From contig JALEKD010000018.1 in assembly GCA_022769285.1 (NCBI GenBank), positions 1 through 53,063 of the forward strand: 53,063 bases of DNA, in the 5' to 3' direction. This document shows, piece after piece, positions 32,062-40,606 of this stretch; position 1 is the first letter of the stretch, and every line of letters begins with the position of its first letter. Source of the DNA: Prevotella sp. GTDB lineage: Bacteria > Bacteroidota > Bacteroidia > Bacteroidales > Bacteroidaceae. The notes beneath the pieces were generated by a model. It was given only the letters and a program-made list of their open reading frames with translations. It did no database searches and was not told where the DNA came from. The position numbers were made by a program, and so were the translations under genes.

Positions 32062-33108
32062 ATGCAACAATATCTTAGCGACAAACTGCGCGTCATCTCG
32101 TTGGTGTCCATAGCCTTAGTACTGTACATCCATGCTGGTTTTCATGCCGACGAGATAGCCGGGATGACGGCTTTGGACTATCTCCAGCACTTCCTGTCGG
32201 GCCTTTTAGGCCGATGTGCGGTTCCCTTGTTTTACCTCATATCTGGCTATCTGTTCTTCCTGAAGGTACCCGACGGTTTCCGTTCCGTTCTGGACAAAAT
32301 CAAGAAACGGCTGCGAACCCTCCTTATACCTTATATTATAGGTTGCGTGTTCTTCGTGGTGTTCGGGGTGGGCGTGGCCTTGGTTCCCGGCACGGCGCGG
32401 TTTATGAATAGTACCCTCTTGCCCCTGTTGAACCGTCCCGTGACCGATGTGCTGTGCGCTGTCTTCTATGATGCTGGCAACGGCATGCCCTGCGCCTTTC
32501 ACCTGTGGTTCCTGCGCGACTTGCTGCTGATAGTGCTCACCTCGCCGCTGTGGTATCTGTGCCTGAAACGGCTGAAGTGGGTGCTTGCGCCCGTCACCTT
32601 TGTGCTTACTTATATCCCCATTCCCTGGCTGCCTTTTCAACCCCTGTTCTGGTTTGTACTTGGTGGCAGCATGGTCAGTGTCAGCCTGTCCACCCTGGAC
32701 GCCCGCACTACCGCATCGGCCACCGTGCTGTTTCTGCTTCTGTCTTTGGCTCAGCTTTTTATGCCCGCTCTTGTCCCCTGGCATCTGCTGAATATTCCGA
32801 TAACCCTCTTGGGCATTGTGGCTATATGGGGCCTGTACGACCTGATGGCTGGCCGCCACTTTGAGTTGAGTGCCCATCGCCTGTTGGCCACCTCTTGCCA
32901 TTTTGTCTTTTTCATCTATCTCTTCCATGAGCCTACTATCAACATAGTGCGTAAGTTGATAGTGGTAGCATTGGGCACCAATGTCGTAGGCTACACCACC
33001 TCCTACCTGCTTTCGCCCTGGGTATTCATGGCGTGTGCTGTCGCGGTGGGCGTGGTGTTCAGGAGGAGTTTGCCTGCTGTTTACCGCTTTTGTACCGGCG
33101 GACGTTAG
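32062..33108 (+). CDS. Membrane acyltransferase, acyltransferase-3 family
   Basis: 348 aa with about ten hydrophobic segments. The N-terminal segment has the family His in SIALVLYIHAGF, followed by CAVPLFYLISGYLFF and the cytoplasmic basic loop DKIKKRLRTLLIPY. FHLWFLRDLLLIV is a further family block. This family (OafA/YrhL-like) transfers acyl groups to sugars of surface polysaccharides, lipids or other envelope molecules; the acceptor cannot be told here. It stands 111 bp after pyrH, with no clear promoter seen, and has no other glycan genes around it. Confidence 0.88.
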   Translation: MQQYLSDKLRVISLVSIALVLYIHAGFHADEIAGMTALDYLQHFLSGLLGRCAVPLFYLISGYLFFLKVPDGFRSVLDKIKKRLRTLLIPYIIGCVFFVVFGVGVALVPGTARFMNSTLLPLLNRPVTDVLCAVFYDAGNGMPCAFHLWFLRDLLLIVLTSPLWYLCLKRLKWVLAPVTFVLTYIPIPWLPFQPLFWFVLGGSMVSVSLSTLDARTTASATVLFLLLSLAQLFMPALVPWHLLNIPITLLGIVAIWGLYDLMAGRHFELSAHRLLATSCHFVFFIYLFHEPTINIVRKLIVVALGTNVVGYTTSYLLSPWVFMACAVAVGVVFRRSLPAVYRFCTGGR

Positions 33109-33866
33109 GGGCTTGCTCGTAACCATGCCGGTAAAATGCAATGTCATAGCCCCCATCGTTGTTATAGCCATGGTATAAAAAGTCTTTTACGCGCGACAGT
33201 ATATTTATGCAAACCATTTGGCCATAATGTATAAACATACAGCTGTAACTGCTGCTTCTTGGGGCATAATTCTCGGAAAAATTTAACGAACCAGGACGAT
33301 TTTTAGGATCATCGAGGCCGTTTTCGAGCATTACGAGGGGTGTAAAAGCAATAACCTTTTATAAAAAGGGGGTGTTCAGCGCCTTTTTTACCGCTATTTT
33401 CAGCTCCGATGAGACCTGTTTTCGGAGTCGCCACAATGGTCATTTTTTTGCTCGCGATGGTCATTACGATGCTAATGACCATCGCGAGCATGCTAAAGGT
33501 TGTTTTCGGACCGTCAGAAAATGGCCTTTTCGCCGCCGAAGTCCCCACGGTGAGTGTACGGACAAATTATAAAAGGCTAAAATGCCCTTGACGGATGCAG
33601 AAACACCCGAAATGTATATTTATATATTGTTGGAATTTTTTTTACGATATGGGTTAGGACGCTATCAGAAATCTCTGCCTGTGCCATCCATCTTGCGAAA
33701 AATGTCAGTGCCAGCCGTGAAAAACTGCAGACCCTAAATTTACCCCATTTGGTGGAAACTATCTCACGAACAAGGTACTGCCAGTATGGCGAGGGGGTAC
33801 TGTGAGAGCGCAGTTGCCACGCCCTATCCGCTTACAGGTATCCCGGTGCTCTGTGCAGAGTTGCCG
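33109..33866. other. Large intergenic region with palindrome
   Basis: 758 bases between convergent genes, more A/T-rich than its surroundings, with no supported coding frame, tRNA or rRNA. It contains a perfect 18-bp palindrome (33449-33490), a second CATTACGA at 33329-33336 and scattered repeats of TTTTCGGA. It may hold a small RNA or decayed sequence; nothing more can be stated. Confidence 0.6.
33449..33490. repeat. Perfect 18-bp inverted repeat
   Basis: 33449-33466 (TGCTCGCGATGGTCATTA) is perfectly complementary to 33473-33490 around the 6-base centre CGATGC. Seven T precede it on the plus strand but none follow, and the minus strand also lacks a trailing T run, so it is not a normal intrinsic terminator. 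The core is shared with 195-215. Confidence 0.85.
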
Positions 33867-34418
33867 CTAACGCTTGTGGCGGACTATGGCTTTGAGCGTG
33901 TTGCGGCGGGCGGCTTCTACGGCGGCCGACAGGGGCTGACGGGCCATGTGTTCGAGGAGTAGCTGTAACTCGCGACATATCTCGGGCGTGTCGTAGCATT
34001 GCTCGTAGGCCAACTTGATGCAGAGCGCCTGGTTGGCAGGAGGCTCGTGCGGGCCTTGCATACAGTCCAGACAGTAGTTGAAAAAAAGCCCGTCGGCTAC
34101 CCTGCCGTCCCAGAACATGGCGTAAAGCACGTTGAGCAGCAGCCGGCGTTGCCCGCTGTCCTCCTCGGTCATTATCCGTTTTGTCAGGTCGCGTCGTTTG
34201 CCGCTAATCCAGAAGTCGTCATAGCAGGCATACGTGGCCAGCAGCCTCAGGGCGTTGCGCGACACCCGTCTGTCGCTGCTATCGATGAGACTGTAGACCG
34301 CGGCCTTGCACTTGTCATTCTCGGTGCCCTGAATGCGATAGCATAGCTCGCACTCATCATCGGGGGTGAGGCGCTGGGCGAGGCGGTGCCTGAAGAATAC
34401 TTTGCCGTAGGTAACCAT
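33867..34418 (-). CDS. Hypothetical helical protein, HEAT-like
   Basis: 183 aa, no signal peptide. I do not recognise a named family. The composition is strongly alpha-helical, with repeated helix pairs of about 35-40 residues (SRNALRLLATYACYDDFW, RRLLLNVLYAMFWDG, ANQALCIKLAYEQCYD), which suggests a HEAT/ARM-like scaffold. It is the last of three minus-strand genes, 13 bases after the 179-aa gene, so it probably belongs to the radical SAM operon. Confidence 0.72.
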   Translation of the reverse strand: MVTYGKVFFRHRLAQRLTPDDECELCYRIQGTENDKCKAAVYSLIDSSDRRVSRNALRLLATYACYDDFWISGKRRDLTKRIMTEEDSGQRRLLLNVLYAMFWDGRVADGLFFNYCLDCMQGPHEPPANQALCIKLAYEQCYDTPEICRELQLLLEHMARQPLSAAVEAARRNTLKAIVRHKR

Positions 34419-34431
34419 GGTAATTTGTACG

Positions 34432-34971
34432 TTAGTTTAGTTGGGTCATGTGATAGCCCATGCGACGTAGCTGTACCGCTATGCCCATGAGATAGAGCTG
34501 ATGCAGACAGGCTATGTAGCCCCTGAAAGCATCGCAACTGCCAGGCTGCAGACCCGCGTGGCTTAGGCGGCTGTACGTGCGGCTGGCACACTCGGCCACC
34601 AGTTGGCGCGTAGCCGTGCGCTCTGCTTCAGAGAGCTGCAGTACCTCGCCCATGATGTAGTCGTCCATGTGGTCGTAGCCCCGCTGGTCGCGCAGGGTGG
34701 GGTAGATGTGGGCCTCGTGGCCATAGGTGTCCCATGCCGTGTCCCAGTAGTACGCCATGGCCATACCCACAAACATGATCCAGCCTAATGATACAGTGGG
34801 GTAGTTAGCAAACTCGCGTATGCCGTCGGGCATGTAGTCCTCGCCCACCAAGGCCCACGCCTGCTCCAGGTCGGGGCACTCAGGCATGTGGCTGTCTATC
34901 TCCTGCCGGCCCTCTAAGTACTGGCGCAGGTCGTCTCTTATCTCCTGTTCTATATGCATATCCATTGTCAT
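34432..34971 (-). CDS. Conserved Bacteroidales hypothetical protein
   Basis: 179 aa. No assigned function. It has an acidic N terminus, a central hydrophobic segment (TVSLGWIMFVGMAMAYYWD, about residues 59-77) and a His/Tyr/Asp-rich middle (HEAHIYPTLRDQRGYDHMDDY). From memory similar proteins occur widely in Bacteroidales. The hydrophobic stretch could be a membrane segment but is interrupted by aromatic and charged residues, so a buried helix is as likely. It starts 21 bases after the radical SAM gene. Confidence 0.72.
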   Translation of the reverse strand: MTMDMHIEQEIRDDLRQYLEGRQEIDSHMPECPDLEQAWALVGEDYMPDGIREFANYPTVSLGWIMFVGMAMAYYWDTAWDTYGHEAHIYPTLRDQRGYDHMDDYIMGEVLQLSEAERTATRQLVAECASRTYSRLSHAGLQPGSCDAFRGYIACLHQLYLMGIAVQLRRMGYHMTQLN

Positions 34972-34992
34972 TCTGAGGGTTGTCGATAACTG

Positions 34993-35772
34993 TCAGTACG
35001 AGGCCGTGCAGGTTATGCCCAACGCCTCTACCTGCTGGCGGATGGCATCCAGTTCGGCCGGTGTGGCCTTCTGCAACGTAGTGTCTGGCGTGGGCCGGTC
35101 TATGGTGTATATCATCACCTCCTGAGGCGCTATGCGCCGCAGGGCAGCCAGCCAGGGCTCTATATAATAAGGTGTGGTGTTGGTAACGTCGGCCCCAGCC
35201 ATGGTGCCGTGCATGAATAGCGTCTGGATGATGACGTGGCCCCTGAAGTCAGCCATGTCCCGGATGATGTCGGCCACCCTGTAAGTCGGCGAGGTGGGCC
35301 TGTTGACCCGGCCGATGTACGCGTCGTCTACCGTGTCCAACTTCAGAATGTTGCAGTCCACCTTCATCAGTGCCTGCCTTACCTCCGGGCGATATATCTG
35401 GGTCGAGTTGCTCAGCACCGACAGGCGCGCCTGCGGGCAGTAGTGGTCGCGCAGGGCGGCCACGTCGTCTACGATGGCCCCGAAGTCAGGGTGCGCGGTG
35501 GGCTCGCCGTTGCCGGCAAAGGTAAGTACGTCGGGGTGCTCGCCCTGAGCCTCTAACTGCTGGAGCTGGGCCTCCAGGGCCTGGGCCACCTCGTGGCGCG
35601 TGGGCCGGGGGGTGTGGGTACGGCGCTCGCTGTTGTACCCACATTCGCAGTAGATACAGTCGAACGTGCAGTATTTGCCATCGCCAGGCATGAGATTGAT
35701 ACCTACGGAGAGCCCCAACCTCCGGCTGTGTATAGGGCCGTAGATAGGCGAGTGATGTAGCTGAGTGTTCAT
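34993..35772 (-). CDS. Radical SAM protein
   Basis: 259 aa. The [4Fe-4S] site is CTFDCIYC with C35, C39 and C42 (CX3CX2C), preceded by GPIHSRRLGLSVGINLMP, which resembles the COG0731-like Fe-S oxidoreductases. Next come LTFAGNGEPTAHPD (the GGE-type SAM motif, here GNGE) and a barrel. There is no C-terminal SPASM Cys cluster. Start 35772 was chosen because the in-frame ATG at 35886 lies upstream of the -7 box at 35864-35857 and could not be transcribed from it. The reaction is unknown. It heads a minus-strand operon with two hypothetical proteins. A copy of the TATATAATAAGGTG motif lies within the gene. Confidence 0.85.
   Translation of the reverse strand: MNTQLHHSPIYGPIHSRRLGLSVGINLMPGDGKYCTFDCIYCECGYNSERRTHTPRPTRHEVAQALEAQLQQLEAQGEHPDVLTFAGNGEPTAHPDFGAIVDDVAALRDHYCPQARLSVLSNSTQIYRPEVRQALMKVDCNILKLDTVDDAYIGRVNRPTSPTYRVADIIRDMADFRGHVIIQTLFMHGTMAGADVTNTTPYYIEPWLAALRRIAPQEVMIYTIDRPTPDTTLQKATPAELDAIRQQVEALGITCTASY
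35161..35174 (+). repeat. TATATAATAAGGTG motif, copy 4 (inside a gene on the other strand)
   Basis: Exact 14-mer on the plus strand, opposite the radical SAM coding strand, where it is read P-Y-Y-I. All four copies have the same orientation in the window. Confidence 0.5.
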
Positions 35773-35856
35773 AATGGTGTGGTTTATAGCGATGTAGCCC
35801 GCCATGCCTACGACCTGCGGAGGTGCCGATAGAGGGCTGGCCAGACTACTTGCATG

Positions 35857-35864
35857 CAAAGTTA
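35857..35864 (-). promoter_or_regulatory. -7 box of the radical SAM operon
   Basis: TAACTTTG on the minus strand, 84 bp before the chosen start codon. The -33 element is not evident. It lies back to back with the region ahead of ftsX. Confidence 0.6.
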
Positions 35865-35980
35865 CGGTTATTTTCAGGCTTATCACGTTAATGGTGGTTA
35901 AAATGTCGTATAATAGGTATTTTTTTTGTTCCTTTGCACCAAAATTGGTATATTATATCCTATTTATATCCTATCGGTAA

Positions 35981-36862
35981 ATGGCTAAGAAACGTTCTAA
36001 GGCTCGCAGCAGGCATGGTCTGCAGTCTGTAACACTCTGCATCAGCACCGCTATGGTGCTCATTTTGTTAGGCTTAGTGGTATTCTCGGTGCTGGTGGCC
36101 CGCAATACATCAGCATTTGTCAAGGAAAATCTGGTGGTTACCGTGCTGTTCGAGCAAGACATGACCACTCCGGAGGCCCAGCAACTGTGTGCCCGGCTGA
36201 AGACCCGCCCCTACATTAACAAATTCGACTTTGTGAGCAAGGAGCGCGCCCTGAAGGAGCAGACACAGGTCTTAGGCACCGACCCCACTGACTTTACCAA
36301 CGGGGAGAACCCCTATCTGCCCTCGGCCGACATCACTCTGCGGTCAGACTATGCCAATAACGACTCGCTCACATGGATTGCTGCCGAGCTGCGTAAGTAT
36401 CCTAAGGTAAGTGACATCACCTACCAGAAGGACTTGGTAGAGAGCGTTAACCAGAACCTGGCCAAGGTGAGCATGGTGCTCTTGGTGATAGCCGTACTGC
36501 TCACCTTTGTGTCGTTCTCGCTCATCAGCAACACCGTGCGGTTAGGTGTCTATGCCCGTAGGTTCACCATACACACCATGAAGTTGGTGGGAGCCTCGTG
36601 GGGCTTCATCCGCCGGCCTTTCCTGGTGCGCGCCGCCGTGGTGGGTGTCATTGCTGCGCTGCTGGCCGCTGCCGTGCTGGGTGCCGGTGTCTATGGTATC
36701 TATACCTACGCTCCCGATGTGGCCACTGTGGTTACCTGGCAGGTACTGGCCATCACCGCCCTTGCCGTGTTCCTCTTTGGTATCGTCATTACGGTCATCA
36801 GTGCCGGCATATCGGTCAACAAGTTTCTGAAGATGAAGGCTGGCGATCTCTATAAAATCTGA
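35981..36862 (+). CDS. ftsX: Cell division protein FtsX
   Basis: Integral membrane partner of the FtsE ATPase, which links division to peptidoglycan hydrolase control; 293 aa. One N-terminal membrane segment (about 20-42) is followed by an extracytoplasmic domain with VLFEQDMTTPEAQQ and DFVSKERAL. Three C-terminal segments follow, with the conserved FTIHTMKLVGASWGFIRRPFL between them. ftsE is not adjacent, as is usual in this phylum. A weak -7 candidate (TTCCTTTG, 35929-35936) precedes it. It opens the ftsX-DUF3098-uppP-truB-queA-folK run. Confidence 0.94.
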   Translation: MAKKRSKARSRHGLQSVTLCISTAMVLILLGLVVFSVLVARNTSAFVKENLVVTVLFEQDMTTPEAQQLCARLKTRPYINKFDFVSKERALKEQTQVLGTDPTDFTNGENPYLPSADITLRSDYANNDSLTWIAAELRKYPKVSDITYQKDLVESVNQNLAKVSMVLLVIAVLLTFVSFSLISNTVRLGVYARRFTIHTMKLVGASWGFIRRPFLVRAAVVGVIAALLAAAVLGAGVYGIYTYAPDVATVVTWQVLAITALAVFLFGIVITVISAGISVNKFLKMKAGDLYKI

Positions 36863-36881
36863 AAAATAACAGTAACTCAAT

Positions 36882-37133
36882 ATGGAAAAAAGAAATTTCG
36901 CTTTTGACAAAGTAAACTTTATCCTGATAGCCGTCAGCATGCTGGTGGTGGTTCTCGGATTTGTACTTATGTCGGGATCGGGCTCTACTGATACCCACTA
37001 TGACCCCGATATATTCAGCGCGCTGCGCATTAAGGTAGCCCCTGTGGTGTGCTTCGTAGGATTTGTAACGATGATTTACGCCGTGGCTCGCAAGCCCAAG
37101 GACGGCGATACTAAAGGAAAGGACAACGACTGA
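36882..37133 (+). CDS. DUF3098 membrane protein
   Basis: 83 aa with two membrane segments (about 11-30 and 51-67). The phrase [21 protein letters not shown] and the middle [18 protein letters not shown] are typical of DUF3098, a Bacteroidetes family found between ftsX and uppP. Function unknown. Its TGA overlaps the uppP start by one base. Confidence 0.9.
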   Translation: MEKRNFAFDKVNFILIAVSMLVVVLGFVLMSGSGSTDTHYDPDIFSALRIKVAPVVCFVGFVTMIYAVARKPKDGDTKGKDND

Positions 37134-37933
37134 TGGACTGGTTACAAGCATTATGGTTGGGCCTTATCCAGGGACTTACCGAGTATCTGCCCGTAAGCAG
37201 TAGCGGCCATCTTACCATCGCCTCGCACCTGTTTGGTATCGAGGGCGAGGAGAACTTAGCTTTTACAGTTGCCGTACATGTGGCCACCGTGTTCAGCACC
37301 CTGGTCGTCCTGTGGAAGGAGATAGCCTGGATATTCCGGGGCCTCTTCCGCTTCCAGTATAATGACGAGACCCGCTATGTGGCCAACATCGTTGTCTCGA
37401 TGATACCCGTAGGCATCGTGGGCGTGTTCTTCAAGGACAAGGTCGAGGAAGTGTTTGGCTCAGGTCTGGTCATCGTGGGTGCCATGCTGATAGTGACCGC
37501 CCTATTGCTCACTTTCTCGTACTACGCCAAGCCCCGGGCCAAGGAGAATATCAGCATAAAGGATGCCTTCATCATCGGCCTGGCTCAGGCCGTGGCCGTG
37601 CTGCCCGGTCTGTCGCGCTCGGGTTCTACCATAGCCACCGGTCTGCTTCTGGGCAACAACAAGGCCCGCCTGGCCCAGTTCTCGTTCCTTATGGTCATAC
37701 CGCCCATCTTAGGCGAGGCCCTGTTAGATACTGTCAAGATGGTCAAGCACGGCACCGCCGCTGTCATGGGCGACATTTCCTTAGGCGTGCTGGCTGTGGG
37801 CTTCATAGCTGCCTTTGTGTCGGGCTGTGTGGCCTGTAAGTGGATGATAAACATCGTGAAGCGAGGCAAGTTGGTCTACTTTTCCATCTATTGCGCCATT
37901 GTGGGTGTCATTACGCTGTTGCTCTCGCTTTAA
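37133..37933 (+). CDS. uppP: Undecaprenyl-diphosphatase
   Basis: Dephosphorylates undecaprenyl diphosphate so the carrier lipid can be reused for cell wall synthesis; polytopic inner-membrane protein, 266 aa. The two active-site segments are intact: [14 protein letters not shown] (E17, H26) and [10 protein letters not shown]. Formerly called bacA for its link with bacitracin resistance. It starts on the last base of the DUF3098 gene and is 9 bases ahead of truB. Confidence 0.97.
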   Translation: MDWLQALWLGLIQGLTEYLPVSSSGHLTIASHLFGIEGEENLAFTVAVHVATVFSTLVVLWKEIAWIFRGLFRFQYNDETRYVANIVVSMIPVGIVGVFFKDKVEEVFGSGLVIVGAMLIVTALLLTFSYYAKPRAKENISIKDAFIIGLAQAVAVLPGLSRSGSTIATGLLLGNNKARLAQFSFLMVIPPILGEALLDTVKMVKHGTAAVMGDISLGVLAVGFIAAFVSGCVACKWMINIVKRGKLVYFSIYCAIVGVITLLLSL

Positions 37934-37942
37934 CCGGTCCTT

Positions 37943-38644
37943 ATGAACTTCAAGACAGGCGAGATATTTGCCATCGACAAGCCCTACAAACTGTCCAGCT
38001 TTGGGGCCTTGGCCCATGTGCGCTATCTGCTTTCCCACACGCTGGGCCACCGGGTCAAGATAGGCCATGCCGGCACCCTCGACCCACTGGCCACAGGCGT
38101 ACTGATACTCTGTACGGGTAAATGTACCAAGCAGATAGAGGCTCTGCAGGCCCATACTAAGGTCTATGAGGCCACGCTGCAGCTCGGTGCCACCACCGCC
38201 AGCTACGACCGTGAACACGAGGTCAATGCCACCTATCCCACCAGCCACATTACCGAGGACATGATACGCCAGGCGCTCACCCAGTTTGTGGGCGACATCC
38301 AGCAGATACCCCCTACCTACAGCGCCTGCAAGGTGGGCGGCGAGCGGGCCTACTCCCTGCGCCGCGCAGGCGAGGAGGTGGTGCTCAAACCCAAGAATGT
38401 GCATATAGACGACATTACCCTGACCGCCTTTGACCCGGCCACCATGCAGATGGGGCTGCGCGTCACCTGTGGTAAGGGCACCTATATACGCGCGCTGGCT
38501 CGCGACCTGGGCCGCGCACTCGGCAGCGGGGCCTACCTTACCTCGCTGCGCCGTACTCGTGTGGGCGACTACACGGTAGACAACTGTGTAGATTACGACC
38601 ACTTCCAGGAATGGTTAGATAATCAAGAAATAGAAAAGATATAA
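37943..38644 (+). CDS. truB: tRNA pseudouridine(55) synthase
   Basis: Makes pseudouridine 55 in the T loop of tRNAs; cytoplasmic, 233 aa, the short form without a large C-terminal PUA domain. The catalytic Asp is D47 in [12 protein letters not shown]. Downstream blocks include [32 protein letters not shown] and [14 protein letters not shown]. The stop overlaps the queA start by one base. Confidence 0.96.
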   Translation: MNFKTGEIFAIDKPYKLSSFGALAHVRYLLSHTLGHRVKIGHAGTLDPLATGVLILCTGKCTKQIEALQAHTKVYEATLQLGATTASYDREHEVNATYPTSHITEDMIRQALTQFVGDIQQIPPTYSACKVGGERAYSLRRAGEEVVLKPKNVHIDDITLTAFDPATMQMGLRVTCGKGTYIRALARDLGRALGSGAYLTSLRRTRVGDYTVDNCVDYDHFQEWLDNQEIEKI

Positions 38645-39810
38645 TGAAACTATCGCAGTTCAAGTTCAAATTGCCCGAGGAGCAGATAGCCCTCTATCCG
38701 CATAGTGTATATCACGACTTTGTCAACGACAAGGGCGAGAAGGAGACTTGCCGCATCACCCGCCGCGATGAGTGCCGTCTTATGGTGCTGCACCGCAAGT
38801 CGCAGACCATCGACATGTACCGAAAAGACGACAAGGGTAATCCCATCGAGGGCGAGTACCTCGACTTCCGTAATGTACTCGACTACTTCGACGAGGGCGA
38901 CACCTTTGTATTCAATGATACCAAGATATTCCCTGCCCGTCTCTACGGCACCAAGGAGAAGACCGACGCCAAGATAGAAGTGTTCCTGCTGCGCGAGCTC
39001 AATGAAGAGATGCGCCTGTGGGACGTGTTGGTAGAGCCGGCACGCAAGATACGTATCGGCAACAAGTTGTTCTTTGACGAGTCGGGCACCATGGTGGCCG
39101 AGGTTATCGACAACACCACCAGCCGTGGCCGTACCCTGCGGTTCCTCTACGACTGCCCCCACGATGAGTTCAAGCGCGAACTCTTCGCCCTGGGCGAGGC
39201 CCCGCTGCCCCGCTACATCATAGACCGTCGCGAGAATCATCATGGTACCGCCGACGACCTGGAGGATTTCCAGTGTATTTATGCCAAGAACGAGGGAGGC
39301 GTAACCGTGCCCGCCTCGGGACTGCATTTCAGTCGCGAGCTGATGAAGCGTATGGAGATTAAGGGCATCGAGAGCGCCTTTATCACCCTGCACTGTGGGT
39401 TGGGAGCTTTCCACGATATCGAGGTAGAAGACCTTACCAAGCACAAGATGGACTCTGAGCAGATGTTTATTACCCGCGAGGCATGCGATAAGGTAAACCA
39501 CGCCAAGGCCGTGGGCCACCATGTGTGCGCAGTGGGCACCAGCGTAGTTAAGGCCACCGAGACAGCCGTAGGAACCGACGGCCTGCTCAAGGAGTACGAG
39601 GGCTGGACTAACAAGTTTATCTTCCCACCCTACGAGTTCGGTCTGGCCGACACCATGATAGCCAACTTCTATCACCCCTATTCGACCCTGCTCATGGAGA
39701 CGGCCGCCTTTGGTGGTTACGACCTCGTCATGGAGGCTTACAACCAGGCCGTGAAGCATGGGTACATGTTTGGCTGTTATGGCGACGCCATGCTTATACT
39801 CAATGACTAA
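38644..39810 (+). CDS. queA: S-adenosylmethionine:tRNA ribosyltransferase-isomerase
   Basis: Penultimate step of queuosine synthesis on tRNA; 388 aa. N-terminal [14 protein letters not shown], then [28 protein letters not shown] and [15 protein letters not shown] are hallmark blocks, and [18 protein letters not shown] closes the domain. It is slightly longer than E. coli QueA, with an insertion near residues 20-55 (the DKGEKETC segment). It shares its last 8 bases with the folK start. Confidence 0.96.
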   Translation: MKLSQFKFKLPEEQIALYPHSVYHDFVNDKGEKETCRITRRDECRLMVLHRKSQTIDMYRKDDKGNPIEGEYLDFRNVLDYFDEGDTFVFNDTKIFPARLYGTKEKTDAKIEVFLLRELNEEMRLWDVLVEPARKIRIGNKLFFDESGTMVAEVIDNTTSRGRTLRFLYDCPHDEFKRELFALGEAPLPRYIIDRRENHHGTADDLEDFQCIYAKNEGGVTVPASGLHFSRELMKRMEIKGIESAFITLHCGLGAFHDIEVEDLTKHKMDSEQMFITREACDKVNHAKAVGHHVCAVGTSVVKATETAVGTDGLLKEYEGWTNKFIFPPYEFGLADTMIANFYHPYSTLLMETAAFGGYDLVMEAYNQAVKHGYMFGCYGDAMLILND

Positions 39811-40216
39811 ACATACTGTATATCTGGCCCTCGGCGCCAACATCGGCGACCGCCGCACCACCATGCTGAGGGCTATAGACCGCATTAAAGAACTGATTGG
39901 CACCGTAGAGCGCCAGTCAGTTTTTTATGAGACCGAACCCTGGGGCTTCGCGTCGCCCCACCGCTTCCTCAATGCCTGCGTACGCGTGTCTACTACGCTC
40001 AGCCCACGTCAGCTGCTGGCCGCTACCCAGCAGATAGAGCGCGTCCTGGGCCGTATGACCAAGTCGGCCGATGGCGTGTATCACGACAGGGTCATAGATA
40101 TAGATATCCTGCTCTACGACGACCTTAGGGTCGATGAGCCCGACCTCAAGATACCGCACCCGCTGATGACGGAGCGCGACTTTGTAATGATACCGTTGCG
40201 CGAGATACTTGGGTAA
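39803..40216 (+). CDS. folK: Hydroxymethyldihydropterin pyrophosphokinase
   Basis: Transfers pyrophosphate from ATP to 6-hydroxymethyl-dihydropterin in folate synthesis; cytoplasmic, 137 aa. [10 protein letters not shown] at the N terminus, YETEPWGF, then [12 protein letters not shown] with the metal-binding DxD, and [16 protein letters not shown] are all present. Start 39803 was chosen because the protein then begins directly with the first beta strand; the in-frame ATG at 39758 would add 15 unrelated residues lying within queA. Last gene of the run, followed by a strong terminator. Confidence 0.96.
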   Translation: MTKHTVYLALGANIGDRRTTMLRAIDRIKELIGTVERQSVFYETEPWGFASPHRFLNACVRVSTTLSPRQLLAATQQIERVLGRMTKSADGVYHDRVIDIDILLYDDLRVDEPDLKIPHPLMTERDFVMIPLREILG

Positions 40217-40295
40217 GCCCTATAAGCCCCTACTGAAATACTTGGTGCCAACTGTATTATGAAAGTTCGCCGAAATTTTCCTTATGGCTACATAC

Positions 40296-40343
40296 GCCAT
40301 GCCCCCATCCGCCAACGGCAGGCGAATGGGGGCATGGCTTTTT
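40296..40343 (+). terminator. Intrinsic terminator after folK
   Basis: 18-base arms (40296-40313 and 40321-40338) pair at 17 positions around a 7-base loop, followed directly by five T. It closes the ftsX-folK run. Confidence 0.9.
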
Positions 40344-40503
40344 GATATAGTGATAAGGCCGGCAGCTCCCGCCGCTCTCGCAGGAGCGGTGTAAACCCTC
40401 ATTACGATGGTGGCGGTGGACGTTGCAGTTCCCGCAGATGTCAGCCTTTCCCCTCCATGAAATGTTAAATAAGCGGGTATTGCCAAAAAACTGGGAAAAA
40501 CAC

Positions 40504-40534
40504 TTGACCAATATCTATCTTATGCCTATATTTG
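40504..40534 (+). promoter_or_regulatory. Promoter of the propeller lipoprotein and peptide genes
   Basis: TTG (40504-40506), a 20-bp spacer and TATATTTG (40527-40534) match the Bacteroidetes consensus. The start codon is 73 bp downstream. Confidence 0.75.
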
Positions 40535-40606
40535 CAGCATCCATAAAGACAATCAGCCTTATTGCCACTGGATGTAGCTTAAAGACCCATAATAACACTA
40601 CCGGAT

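Larger units (their letters stand above)
40217..40606. other. Intergenic region between folK and the lipoprotein gene
   Basis: 390 bases without a supported gene. It holds the terminator (40296-40343), a CATTACGA at 40400-40407 and the promoter at 40504-40534. Base composition shifts to lower GC from about 40430 onward. Confidence 0.65.

Noticed and set aside
33449..33490. Palindrome as an intrinsic terminator
   Set aside because: No T run follows the stem on either strand, and it is over 300 bases from both flanking stop codons.
33372..33591. Short frames in the 758-base gene-free region
   Set aside because: They cross the perfect palindrome, have no promoter or homology, and end at random positions.
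40257..40511. Overlapping minus-strand frames after folK
   Set aside because: They cross the folK terminator hairpin and give Cys/Gly-rich translations with no family match.
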